Shown here piece by piece: positions 23,640 to 35,684 of a stretch of DNA of 64,000 bases (positions are counted from its first letter, which is position 1; each line of letters starts with the position of its first letter). This DNA is from Penelope pileata. Taxonomy: Eukaryota; Chordata; Aves; Galliformes; Cracidae. The translations under genes and the position numbers were made by a program. A model generated the notes under the pieces. The model worked only from the letters and a program-made list of their open reading frames with translations. It was not told the origin of the DNA and searched no databases. The stretch is taken from NCBI GenBank assembly GCA_013396635.1, contig WBMW01004838.1, positions 1,121,433 to 1,185,432 on the forward strand. The letters run 5' to 3'.

Positions 23640-25204
23640 AAAAGGCAACATTTACTGCCCTTCCATCATCTCTACAGCCAGCTGCCCCATCATAGAAAAA
23701 CAGTTGGTTAGACATGATCTGCCCTTGGTAAACACATGCTGGCTGTTTTCAGTCACCAATGTCTCCTTCCTGTGGCTGCAGATAGCTCTCAAGAGGATTT
23801 GTTCCTTGACCTTCCCAGGTATTGGAGTGAAGCTGACCAATCTGTACTTCCCTGTACTTCTTGCCCTTCTTAAAGATGGGTAAGATGTTTGCCTTCTATC
23901 AATACTCTTAGATGCATCTAATCTGGCCCCGTGAGCTTGTACATGCTCAGTTGACTTAAGAGCTCCCTATTTGTAACTTTCTTTGCATGTCTACTGGCTC
24001 AGTCAGTAGGTGAGGGGAACTAGACAGACAGAGATCAGACCTAACCAGTGAAAACAAAGGAAAAAAACCTGAATGTCTCAGCCTCCCCCAGTAAGCATCA
24101 GGCTCACAATTTCTTCAGCCTTCCTTCTGTTGTCAATATAATTGTTCTTGCTCTTCACATACCTCAGTAGTTTCATTTTCTTTCCTTTGTACTCATGAAA
24201 TGCCTCTATAATCCTGCTAGGTAGCTTCTGCCATACTTGATTTGCTCATTGGAATGGAACTTACTTGTGCTTTGAAGCTTTGAGGAACTTGTCCTAAAAG
24301 ATCTACCTGTTGTCTTGGGCCCCTTTGGCCTCCAGAGCAATTTCCAGAGGGATTCTACTGAGTAAATCCCTGAATAACCCCAAACTTGCTGTTCTGAAAT
24401 CCAGGGTTGTGATTCTACTGTTTGTCTATTTTGTCTCATGGTTTTTAATTTCATGATTTCATGGTTACTGCAGCTGAGACTGCCCTCAGCCTCTACATCA
24501 GTGACTTGGTAGTGAGTATGAGGTCCAGCCAACTATCTTCTCTAAGGAGCTTCCTTATGACCTGTGTCAAGAAGTCGTCATTGACATCTTCCAGAAACCA
24601 CCTGGGTTGCTTGTCTTCAGTCATGGGTTGCTTGTCTGCAGTCCTTCCAGCAGATATTAAGGTGGTTAAGTACTGATGAGTACCTGTGTGATCATGAGAC
24701 TTCTGGCTGTCTAAAGGAAATCCTCTCAGTCTTCTAGAATGGGCAGTCTGAAGCACATGCTTACCACAGAATCGTCTTTGTCAGTCTGTCCTCTGGTTCT
24801 TAGCCATAAGGTCTCAGCTGGTGCCACTTTGCCTATTCCAAGGCAAAGCTCCACACACTCTAGCCACTCCTTTGCATAGAGTGCAAACCCTTCTTGCTTT
24901 CTCAGCCTGTCTTTCTTGAAAAGTCTGTGTCTATTCACTGCAGCACACCCATCATGTCAGCTGTCCCACCATGGCTCTTTAATTCCAACAAGGTCATAGA
25001 TCTGCAACTGCATGGACTTTTAACTGTTCTTGTTTGCTTCCAGGCTGTATGTATTTGTGAACAGGCACTGGAGATGGGCCCCTAAGCATGCTATTTTCAC
25101 AAGGGGATTGTGAGAGCATCCCCAGTCACATTGTCTCCCAGATACTTCCTCAGATTGCTGGGACAGTATTTGAAAAAATACCATTGAATGTTCATTCCGT
25201 TTTT
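23640..25204 (-). mobile_element. Long degraded CR1 LINE: endonuclease and reverse transcriptase remnants
   Basis: Read on the minus strand from right to left. About 25085-24770 gives the front of the endonuclease (RHRLFKKDRLRKQEGFALYA, then ECVELCLGIGK, then RTRGQTDKDDSVVSMCFR). About 24720-24490 gives its later part (PRWFLEDVNDDFLTQVIR). About 24480-24060 is the linker (EGSLSCSNHEIMKLKTM). About 23990-23640 is the start of the reverse transcriptase (VSFTPIPGKVKEQILL, then FTKGRSCLTN). Frames change several times. The GDFN-type catalytic motif is not legible, and a small duplication of 'gggttgcttgtct' sits at 24604-24640. The RT palm and 3' UTR are missing on the left. Non-functional and old, yet one of the longest CR1 stretches in the window. 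The right boundary is obscured by the opposing CR1. Confidence 0.88.
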
Positions 25205-25231
25205 GTATTCTTCCCCAGGCATCTACTTTTT

Positions 25232-25553
25232 CTACGGGAGGCAAATGGAGGTGAGGAACCTATTTTCAGTGGTCAGTGGGGACAGGACAAGGGGCAATGG
25301 CCTTAAGCTGGAGCACAGGAAGTTCCGCACCAACATGCGGAAGAACTTCTTCACAGTGCGGGTGACGGAGCACTGGAACAGGCTGCTCAGGGAGGTTGTG
25401 GAGTCTCCTTCCCTGGAGATATTCAAGACCCGCCTGGATGCCTACCTGTGCAACCTGCTGTAGGGAACCTGCTCTGGCAGGGGGGTTGGACTCAGTGATC
25501 TCTTGAGGTCCCTTCCAACCCCTGCAATTCTGTGATTCTGTGATTCTGTGATT
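25232..25553 (+). mobile_element. Younger CR1 LINE 3' end, head-to-head with the minus-strand copy
   Basis: One clean frame covers the ORF2 C-terminus: LFSVVSGDRTRGNGLKLEHR, then KNFFTVRVTEHWNRLLREVV, ending TRLDAYLCNLL and a stop at about 25461. Then comes the UTR 'ggttggactcagtgatctct' and three tail units of the attctgtg type. There is little decay, so it is clearly younger than the adjacent antisense copy. It sits directly against, and may be inserted into, the 5' part of that element. Confidence 0.95.
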
Positions 25554-25727
25554 TCCATCACTGCCTTTGTTGCGTACCTGAAGAACTGCCACCAGTAGGA
25601 GGGGTTATGCCTGTTAAATTCTGATGTCAAGAGTAGGACATGAATCCAAGTGTCCACAAAAGAGTCAGAAAATCTGCTGCAGAAAACCTTATATCTTTGA
25701 GCCCTGTACCTCCACCCCCACTTGGCA

Positions 25728-25795
25728 ACTATCCAAAATAGGATACTGGGCTACACGGATCCAGTACAACCATGCTTATATTCTTGGGTTGCTGC
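25728..25795 (+). mobile_element. Possible ancient CR1/L3-type 3' end
   Basis: 'gatactgggctacacggatc' followed by 'ccagtacaaccatgcttata' and 'ttctt' resembles the 3' end of old reptile-type CR1 elements (pattern: gatactgggctagatggacc, then ccagtatgg, then ttcttatgttctt). Short and diverged; the match is by recall. Confidence 0.5.
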
Positions 25796-28700
25796 CCAGA
25801 GCAGATATGCAAACTGAATTACTTCTTTTGTTCCTATGCCTCTTAAGATAATACTTGACTTTGAACGGCTGAAATTCTTCCTAGGTGTTTTTCATAATTG
25901 TTTTTTAACCCAATCTTTCTGACGCTGAGTAGTCCTTCAATCCGTGCTCGGATGCTAATTGAGCTATCCCTTAGAAAAACCATGTTGTCAGCAAAATCCA
26001 GCTGTCCCAATGTACCGTTGTTGAACTAGGCAATAAACGTGTTACAGCAAAACATATCCTTTTTTCCATAATGAATGAATGACAATACCAACAGATAATA
26101 TGAAAGAATACTTTCCTATTTGACAGAATCTGTGTTAAACATTTTAACATGTGCTCACCATGATTCTACCTTAGGCTGAGTCTTTTGTGAAGACTCAGTT
26201 TCTTCTCGTGTTGAGAATATTTAGCTATGCTTCAGAATGATTCACAGCGATGCTGCCACACAGTATCTGGAAATTTATAGTGTTTATAACAACTTTTATT
26301 TTTGCTGCTCCATGCTCAATTTTGTGACTGCTCTTAGGCAGAAAAAATCTGTTTAACACATGATTTTTTGAATCAAGCCTTCTTTGATCATCCTTTTGCT
26401 TCCTTTCCTCCATTCAAGGTGGTACTGTAGGAGACTTGGTATCACTCACAAAAGCATAATACACATAAATGCTGCAAAGATTACAACAGTTTAACTTTTG
26501 TATTATTTTGATTATTGTGTCATTTACTTATTGTTCTGCAAACCGCAAAGGTTGCTGAGGCATATCAAAAATAACAATCAGAACCTCTCCAAAGAGGTGC
26601 TGATTAAGAAATTATGTGATGGAAGTTCTAATAATGTGTCATAAGGCACAGACTTGTAAATGTTTGCTAGAGCTAGTAAAAATAACAGAAAATATTGAGT
26701 GCATTTTTAAATTTCCTTACAGTTTAAAATGTACAGACTCTGGCTGTCAAAATGATAGACTTTAAAGAAGGCCCGAATGCCTGCATTGTAAATAGAAGAT
26801 GTCCTCAGGTCTATCTCACTAGATGTTACTCCTTCTTGTATTGCCTTATATATAGAAACTGAACAGCAAATCCACCCTGTTCGTCAGTTTTTGGTCCTCC
26901 CAAAACTCCCGCTCAGAGCCACAAAATAAAGGTCTTTTTATACCTAGATTTCAGACTGATAAAATTATTATAAGCATGGGACTTTGCAGAAAAAAGGGTG
27001 GAGATAACCCATCTGATAATGAAGGAGCTGCCCTCAGCATCTCTTGCACAGCACGCCTAGGCAGGCCCTTCTAGCAAGTTTATCTCAAAAACAATGCGTG
27101 GAATGAAGAAGGCCAGAAATGGATACAGAAACATCAGATCTGTGTTGCCCTGCTTACATCATGAGCTATAAACCTTGAAATGTGTACAATGTGGGTGTTA
27201 GGTTTTCAGTTCTATTTCTTCCACTCATGTCCATTCCCCTTGGTCCACGTTACTTGCTAATGCGGACACAGCCTCAGTCTTTTCACATGTACTTTACACA
27301 TACACTTACTGCCCCGTCTCCCACCTCTTTGAACTGGCAGCTCCATGTAATCTGTATACGAGAGGGAGAAAACATGCACTGTACTTGAATAGATATTTTC
27401 TCAGATCCCCAAGATCGTAGGTTTGGGAGTGTCTTAGAACTTTACAAACTTGGCACTTAAGGATCATTTTAAGACAGTTAAAGAAAAATTGAATCCTACA
27501 TGAAGATGATGAATTTTGGGAAGGAGAAAAACGCTAGAGCAGTAAAAGCTAGACAAGTATTAAAGCAGAGTAGTTTTAATGAGCAGAGATTATTTAAAGT
27601 AACACTGTGAAAACTCAGATGCCAGTTGCTTCTGGAAGATAAACAAATTAAGGCAAACAAATAACCTAAATAAAAATCATATAACCAGTAGGTAAGTCAC
27701 GTACTAAGTAGAGGAGAAATACTTTGTCTTAATCATTTAGCAGCTTCACAACAGAGACTGCTCCAGTGAGTCTTCTGCTGCACACTTTGTTTGCATAGTG
27801 AGAGCAATGTCTGAAAGGGGGTATTTAAGTTTCAGGCTTTTGTTCCAAAGTTTCCAGCCTCTTGACAAATATAAATTGCATACATTTTTCCATGACAGGG
27901 AGAATATTATATAAGGAACTGTGACCTGCTTATTTATCTACTGTTTATTTAACTTCTAATGCTTTCACCTTTGAGATTCAAACAGGTTGATATTCCTCAG
28001 AGTCTGGGAAATGGATTTTTAATTAGCTACCCAGAGAACAGCTCCAGATGATGGATCTGAAGGTGATTTTAGTATTCTGTGTGACTCCTGGCCAATGATG
28101 TTTGCACTGTATTTTAAGCTAAGGCTCAGCCTTCTGTTCCAGCCACTCTGCTGAACACCCACTGCTGTCTCTTGTCTGGCATTGGTCTCTGCAGGGAAGA
28201 AGACAAGGAGTGGTGGGGACACTAGTTTCCATGATCACTAAGGTGATATGGGAGCTTGCCTCAGGAATTCTCTGTTCTGTGAGGCAGACAAGATTAAATC
28301 AACTACTAGGTACAACTACCCAGCTAGCATTGGGGAATTTATTCTACAGCAGAAAGAGGTGGAGAATTCCAGAACTAAATGAAGTTTTCCTTTATTCAGC
28401 TCCTCTCCTCCTGGCAGCTGAGCAGCCTTAAGTGCAAACATTGCTAAGAAGATACTAAAAGGATGCATGGGGAAAAAGAAAACTGCATTTGGCTCTCATG
28501 AGCTGTTCTTCCCCATGTTGCCTGGGGAGGCAAGGCTCTGGAATCAGCAGACAGCACTGCCACTCAGCTGACACGGTATTCATGAGAAAGAAACCCATTC
28601 AGTTTCAAAGACCTCTAACTTCCATCCATCACCAGAAGTACATTCCCAAAAGACACATACTTACCATATGCCAGCCTGAATCCTAACTTATCTCACTGAA

Positions 28701-31700
28701 TGGCCCTTTAAGGGTTGGCAGGTTTGGGGCCTGAGCTAGTGGACAGTCAAGTTTGCATTTAAATTCAATATTGTGAATGTAGATTGGGTTAGATTTTCAA
28801 ATTAGAGAACTGATTAAAAAGTAAAAGGCAGTGAAAACATCCTCAGTGATTTGATACTCACCTAAACTAAAGGAAGATCCTGCTCTTAATCCTATTGGGA
28901 TAAGTCTGCACAAGTGTTGCTTACAGCCTGAGCTAACTAGCTATGAACTGGATGTTGTGTAGCTGTGGTTATTGCAGTTCCATACTTGAGCCAAAATGCT
29001 CTGCTAAACAGTAGGATATACCAAACTGGGCTTAGCACTTGGGTTATGATGCTAGGTAGTACCTCCAGTCTAAAGGACAGGTGTGTGAGGGTCACGCATC
29101 GGAAAAGTTCTATGTAGGTATACCAATGGTCCAATGACCTTAAGGAGGTCAAAAGCAGTAACATGAAAGAGTTAGAACAGACTAGAATTTGGTTAACATA
29201 AGCCCCAGAAACCAAGACTGCTGAATTCCATTTTATAAAAACAAAGCCAACGGCTACTACTTTTCTCAGGTCATTTAACACCTATACTGATGTTTTGGAG
29301 AAAAAGTCTATAGTATTACCATTTGCAAATGATAATGTGGAAGATGATGTAAATACATCAAAATTGCACATCAAAATTGAGGGAAAGAGAAAGAAAGGAG
29401 AAAGGATCTAGAAATGCTGATTCCTTCACGAGCTTATATGAGAGGAGAGTTTGCTGAAGAACAGGCAGTAAATTAGCGAGGAGGCTGCAGTGTGAAGTGC
29501 AGTCTCATGAGCAAGTGACTACAGAAGAAACAATGGTATGAACTGAAAGTGTTTCTGTTACTGCATGTTAACTGCCAGGGTTCACGGCTGCTTTGTGTAG
29601 TAAAGGTGGGGCCGTCTATGCCATGGTGAAAGAGCTAAGCTGTACTACTTAGCGAAACACAGTATGTATGTAATAGTGATATACAACAGCCATTTTCACT
29701 GTCATAAAGTTCTCACCCTAGCTTACCTTGTGTTAACATATTTGTGTAACAAAATTCTGAAAAGCATTGAAGTAAATTATTGGAATTTGTGTTATATTTA
29801 GTGAGACTACTGAAATGGTAGGTAAGAATTTTTCCTCTAAAACTTCAGCAAGTTCTAGTCTACTTAGGTTATTATGCTATGCAAGTGACCTTCAGAGCAC
29901 TCATTCTGGACTCTTCCTAGCCAGCAAGATGAAGACAAACTGAATTCTTCACTGTTGATTACTATTTTAATATTTGTAGTATTCCTACTTTTTAATCCTG
30001 TCACCTATAAAGGTGAAGTCCTTAATGCCAATAACTTTCTGTCAGATTGAACAAAACGCAAAAAGAAAGGAACATTTTTTGTGGCAGGGCAGAATTTCGT
30101 ATAAATGGAAGTGGAGTAACTCTGGTGATTCCAAGGATATTATTTCTATTTTGCTCCAGCAAAAGCAAGATCAAATTTTATTACAGCACGTTATCTATAC
30201 CACTAAAAATGATCTAAAAAACCTTTTTTTGATAAAACCTGTATGTATCACTCCTAAAGGGATATCTATCTTTACAGTTGACGTTAGAGTGTCCTTTCTT
30301 TTCTGTCTGACTTGTCTATTCCCCCACAAGCCAGCTGGAAATACTTATTTTCCAAAGAAGCATATAGTTTGGCTTTGCAAATGATAAACCTCATGGGGTA
30401 GCTCCTTACAGGTTAAAAGGCTTTCAGAGTATTAATCCTGAGAATCTGAATACAAGCGAGAGATATGGGAACTACAAACTGAATTTTATCTCATTTTTGA
30501 TGTTTCTATCTATTTGAAAGGACCATGTTTTCAAAAAGCAGGAGGCATTGGCTGCTTGAAAACTGAAGCTGTTTTAAGGTGTCACAAACAGAACACTGAA
30601 GTTTAATGACCATTTAAAAAAATCCCCAAAAAGCTGTAGAAAAGCATATTTTTAAGATACTTCTGAACCCCAGATACATTTAAACTAAACTCTCATCTTT
30701 ATCAACTGAATTTAAAATTGAGCATTGTACTTAGGTACTATGAAGCTACAAAAAATAGCTTTCAATTGATAAAACACGAAACAGCTCATTTGTTTTTAGA
30801 GGCAGGATGGGCAGCAGAAATGGTAATTAATTTTGGGGAACTTGACCTACTTATTGCACCTTTCTATGTAAGCATAGCAAGTATTTGTTCTAACAGATTC
30901 TAGCTCTCTCTAGCAACTCTAAGTTATTTTCTTCCCCAAACTCTGTGTCACATTGTGCATGTTAAATATGTTATGGAGAACACACTGGCACACAACTATA
31001 GTAAAGTATCTGTTTCCCATAATCTGACAAGAAAAATAGTTGAGACATACCACTACGGGTATGGATTTTTGGCTTGTAATTTAGGACATCTCTCACTTTG
31101 ACATGAAATATTCTTCATGTTTACCATTGCCTAAAGGGTTTAGGGACTACTCCTATACAGATTAAATAAATGTTAAAACATTGTATTTTATAAATATGGG
31201 ATAAAACTTTCAGACAGGCATGGTTTGAATTTGAGTCTTAACTACATCAGGTTGGTATAGAATGTGTTGTTTAAGTAACCACATTGAAAACACATTGAAA
31301 ATCATCTGCATATCATGCTTTTAGACAACAACATAATGTTGACTAGAAAGCATATGATGACATATCCATATCTTTGGACTGTGAATTCAGGCACAGGTCC
31401 TGGTATAAAAGATTATGAAATGAAAAAGCATTTTCAATGCTGGCAAGGAAATGGGGACCCCAGATGTGACTGGTTGTTGTTTACTTTGATTTCTGTCTGA
31501 AACATATATTCACTTGTGTTATTTGCCTTCATTCAGAGGTCTCTTTTTTGAGGCCCTTGCTTAGATTTTGCCCCACAGCCCTGAACACAAAAATGTGTAC
31601 TGTTTCTTGCAGGTCTGCATCTTCTGCTCTTTGCCCCCTTGGGGGCACAAGGACATTATCTTCCCCTTTGTATAGAAGCAACTGTATTAGCAGAGTCTCA

Positions 31701-33059
31701 TCTATCTATTTAAGACCGATGTCTACCAGGAAAAAGCTATCTTGGGATTTTCAATAGTAGTACATAATCGGGCATTCTTTCTTATTTGGCATCACCTGCA
31801 GCTCAGTGTCACTGCAATCAGAGTAATTCATCAGGTCAGTGCTGCCATGAGATAAAAGCTGGCACTCAGGAAAAGTAGAAACATTGCTCCTTGTTACTTT
31901 TACAGTAGTGTTATCCTAGCTGAACTCTGCTTGCATTGTAAGAGCTGATGAGATCTCAGACCTGAGTGGTGTGGCCAAAGGCAAATAAAAGAAAACATAA
32001 GTATAAATCTGGGAGATTTCTGTTTGCAACAGTAATGCTTTAAGCAGAAGCACTAAGCTGCACTTATCCCCTTTGAATTCTGCTTTTCCAGTCTCTCCTA
32101 ATAAGAATCACTCATATGAGCTAAGTATTTCCCTCAGTAACCATCCTTGCATTATTAATAACCAACTCAATTTTCTCACTAGAATAAGAGCTTTCCTTTA
32201 ACATGTAAGATTAGGTTCAAGTAACAGTCTCTCATGAGTGCATATATTATCAGTCTTTTCCACTAATTTATCTCAAAGTATGTCATCAATCTTATCACCA
32301 AATCCAGAAGCTGGTTTAGAAGCTGTTCTCCAACTCAGATGTAAAATTCAGCTAAAGACATGGACAGTCAAACAGGGAAAAGCAGAGGCAAATGCGTTGT
32401 ATGTTAGCCATGGCCCACAGCAAAACCAGCAAGAATGAAGAGACATAAAGCTATCTAATGCTCTCAGAAGAGCAAATATATTCTACATGTAAAGGAATAT
32501 CAGAAGCAAAAATCAGTAATGAAAGCCCATAACTCTGGACCTAATCCTTCAATTCTTAATCTATTTTGATGCAAACATGCCTATCACTGAAGTTAATTTC
32601 TGAAGTACATTTGTTTAAACTGTTCTGCTAATTGTTAGATTATCCAAAAGCAGCTACAGGGCACACAGCATTAGATATTTCTGATTACAGAAGGAGCAAT
32701 TTGGTAGATGAGTTTGTAGCAAATTTACCTCTTTTGCATTCAATATGCTGAGACAAATAGTTGTAATCTCTGAAAAGAAACTATATATAGTCAACAATAG
32801 AAAGAACAGGACACAAACTCTTTGCTTACCATTCACTGAAGTCGGATTTATTTATCTTAGCTCTTGATCATTCTCAGCTTTATTACTCAAGTGGAAGATG
32901 TGTTTCTAAATAAAAGTGCTGGAGCCTAGAGATTTTTTCTGCGTGACAACTTTTTCTTTTAATACACTGAAGTTGGTATAGAGCATAACAGGAGCGATAA
33001 AGCTATCGAGTCATGGTTAGCCAATTGTGTCAGGGGAATTTCCTTCTTATGAAATTCTT
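25796..33059. other. About 7 kb without recognised genes or transposons
   Basis: AT-rich DNA. Frames at 28937-29281 (minus, 114 codons) and 30013-30384 (plus, 123 codons) are the longest, and neither shows a domain I recognise. No repeat tail, tRNA or rRNA seen. Confidence 0.5.
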
Positions 33060-33790
33060 TACTCTCACCACACAGAGAGACGGCGTGTTGGCACGGCCTG
33101 GGGACAGGGTTTTTGTTCAATAGGGCAAAGGTCCTGTTAAAGGCTTTAGCATGTTACCTGTTTTCCACAGGTGACATACTTTCTGCTTACCACTTCCTTA
33201 TCAACAGAACAGACTTCTGCAGCTGTAATGCAAGACTAAGCAATGTCTGACACCTACATTGAGTGCCTCTTCCTGCTCCAAGGATGCTATTTGCTCTCTG
33301 GGCAGCCTCTGGCTTTACCAAAATGAGGGGCTGTGCTCTGTGTGCATACCAGGCAGGTACAAAGTGGCTCTGGTCAGGCACTTAAAGTGCCAGTTAGATC
33401 TCTCGCTGAGCTGAGTAGGGCACGTGGGCTTTACACCTCCAGATCCTTCTGGAACCAGACCCAAACACCTTTGTCTGACAGCTGGGCCCTACAGGACAGA
33501 TCCAGCGCTTTGTTTCTCAGGCATGACCCTTTGGCAGCCAGACATAACACATTCACCTTGAAGAGCCTACCAGCAGCTGAAGTGTGCAAGGGGCTCCATG
33601 GACTGCACTCTGGAGCTGGGGAAAGGTGGGGAGACAACAGCCGCTTCCCTCTGGAGGGTTTTGGTGGATCAGAGCACAGGTGCTTCAGCTGCACAAGCAG
33701 CAACATGTTGAGGGCACAGTCAGAAGAACTTCATTTTCAGCTGATTAACCTCTTCCCTTGGCAAGAACCAACATTTCCTTGTATTTAAAA
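33060..33790 (+). other. More GC-rich segment with a 151-codon open frame, function unknown
   Basis: The frame 33333-33788 runs 151 codons and lies in a patch richer in G and C than its surroundings. The product is rich in Ser, Leu, Arg and His and has no signal peptide, membrane segment or domain I recognise. A shorter frame lies antisense at 33431-33706. 'tgttttccacag' at about 33159-33170 looks like a splice acceptor, but no donor or exon can be assigned. GC content alone makes stops rarer, so chance is the default explanation; an unrecognised exon or lncRNA part cannot be excluded. Confidence 0.2.
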
Positions 33791-33819
33791 AAATAAAAAT
33801 AAAAAAGAGAGAGAGAGAG
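33785..33819. repeat. A-rich tract followed by (GA)n microsatellite
   Basis: An A-rich run with two T interruptions, then about seven GA units at 33807-33819. Confidence 0.95.
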
Positions 33820-35312
33820 TGCATGAGGCAGAGTTTGCCTCCTGAGCATCTATTGTGGAGCCTGGGAGAATGCTCTAAAAACTATGGATATGTGTAATGA
33901 TCAGTTCAGATGAGAGTATTTTTCTCTTGTGATGGAATCAAGGAACTTCAGGATGTTAATCAAGTACTTTAACAGTGGATTTTCACCACATTTTTACTAG
34001 TTTTCTGGAAGAGATACATGACAAAGGTGCCTACTCTGTCCCTTCCTTCCTCTCCAGTTCATCTCCGGTTTCTGAGATAAAGTCTCAGGGACTGTCCTGC
34101 TCTCTTTGTCTGTCCAGGATTTCAGCTTTTCTTTAAAACCTTGGGATTTAAGATCCTCTTTTCTCAAATTGAAGGCATTTTGCAGTCAGTATCTCCAAGT
34201 CTTCATTCACTTAATGAGAAGAGGATTTTACCGGTTTTCCACTCTCAACAAAATGCATCGAGCAAATTTAACGCTGCTTCTCAGACAGTTAAATTGGATT
34301 TGTCCAGATGGACACTGTCACGGGCATCCTTTAAAGGTGGGATTACTTTTATTAAAATACAACCCTTCTATGCCTACATTATCCCCATCAGACATTCTCT
34401 TTTAATCTTTTGCTAAGTAGCATTAAAACAGTTTGTAGCATTCATTAAGAATTACATGAAAAGGCAGACACACCTTTTTAGGCTACAACTGCTGAGAAAA
34501 AGCAAACCTGGGATTTCCTTTTCTTAGAGACCCTCTCTGTGCCAATCAGATTAAGAATCAGCAACATGTGGTTGCACCATCCCCTCCAGCCTCATGGCTG
34601 AAGTTGCATGAAGCAATCCCTTGACCACTGATCTTTGTCCAGGGATGGAGACGTCTTTACCTCCTGGCCGTGGAAACAAACACGTATTGTTTCATGGTTT
34701 AGCTTTGATGGAGGGTCTACAGAGGCCTCTGTAATTTTCCGTTTCCCCCACATGCAGCGCAAGGCCTATGCACCACTTAAATCCCAATCAGAATAGGGCT
34801 TAGGTAATAGCGTTGGCAGGAGGGTGAGTTCCACCCACATTCCTTTGTGCTCATCTGGGGTGGAGAACCAGAACTCGAAAGCTGTGTGGTTTTTTTACGG
34901 CTTGGAACTGCACACTTACCGTGCACCTACTTCTGCTTTGTTTCTGACTGTGCTTTCTATGAAGCCAAAAGCTACCGGAGTATAAGCTGTTTGTGTTATA
35001 AATTTTGAGATCTGTGATTGAGTTGAAAGAATTAAAATGAGAAATCTTTGCCGTTCATTAATCTTGTGCAGGGAATAAGCAGAGAGAGACTTCTCAATTA
35101 CATTATTCATTTCAGAAGAGATCCTCTGATTTCCAAAATTCTGTCAGTCAGTTATGAAACATACGCATGGTACAAAAAAGTAAATAAATCTCTTCGGATT
35201 TCTCTCCTGACTTTTGGCAAAGCCCTAGAGTATACGTACTTTACTATTAATGATAGCATATTAAAGTCCACATGTAAGTGAGAAATAAAAGAGAACTAAA
35301 TATATACAGTAC
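33820..35312. other. Non-coding interval, nothing recognised
   Basis: No exon, repeat or RNA gene seen. Overlapping frames at 34106-34416 are chance-length. Confidence 0.5.
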
Positions 35313-35684
35313 AAAAAAAAAAAAAAAAAAGGAAAATGCCTGCTGAAAAGCCAAACAGGAAAAAAAAAAAAAAAAGCAGTGTAGTTGAATGACTTTTGTG
35401 TTTTAACTAAAACACAAAACCTTGGCAATAATATTATACATTTCAACATATGTAAAAAAAAAAAAAAGCAAAATATAAGGTCCTTAATCTGTTTTTGTAA
35501 AAATCACATTGCTTAATGCAGTAGTAATTACAATACTGATACAACCCAAATGTTGTGGGAAAAAGAAGTACATTTCTGGTACAAGCTGTTAGGCTGCCAT
35601 AAAATGAACACACAGCTATATAAAAAGGTAGCAACAAGCAAACGAGATCTGAGGAAGAGCTGGGAAAAAAAAAAAAAAAAAAAA
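35313..35684. repeat. Cluster of four poly-A runs
   Basis: Uninterrupted A runs at 35313-35330, 35360-35375, 35454-35467 and 35665-35684 (14-20 bases each), all on the plus strand within 372 bp. No retroposon body was recognised upstream of any of them. Confidence 0.95.

Noticed and set aside
23278..23883. 201-codon open frame, the longest in the window
   Set aside because: Its right half is the antisense of a CR1 reverse transcriptase fragment (the minus strand reads FTKGRSCLTN) and its left half has no domain, so it is not treated as a gene.
29280..29400. Plus-strand LPFANDNVED, resembling an RT catalytic motif
   Set aside because: No supporting motif A or flanking RT sequence was found; a four-residue resemblance is too weak.
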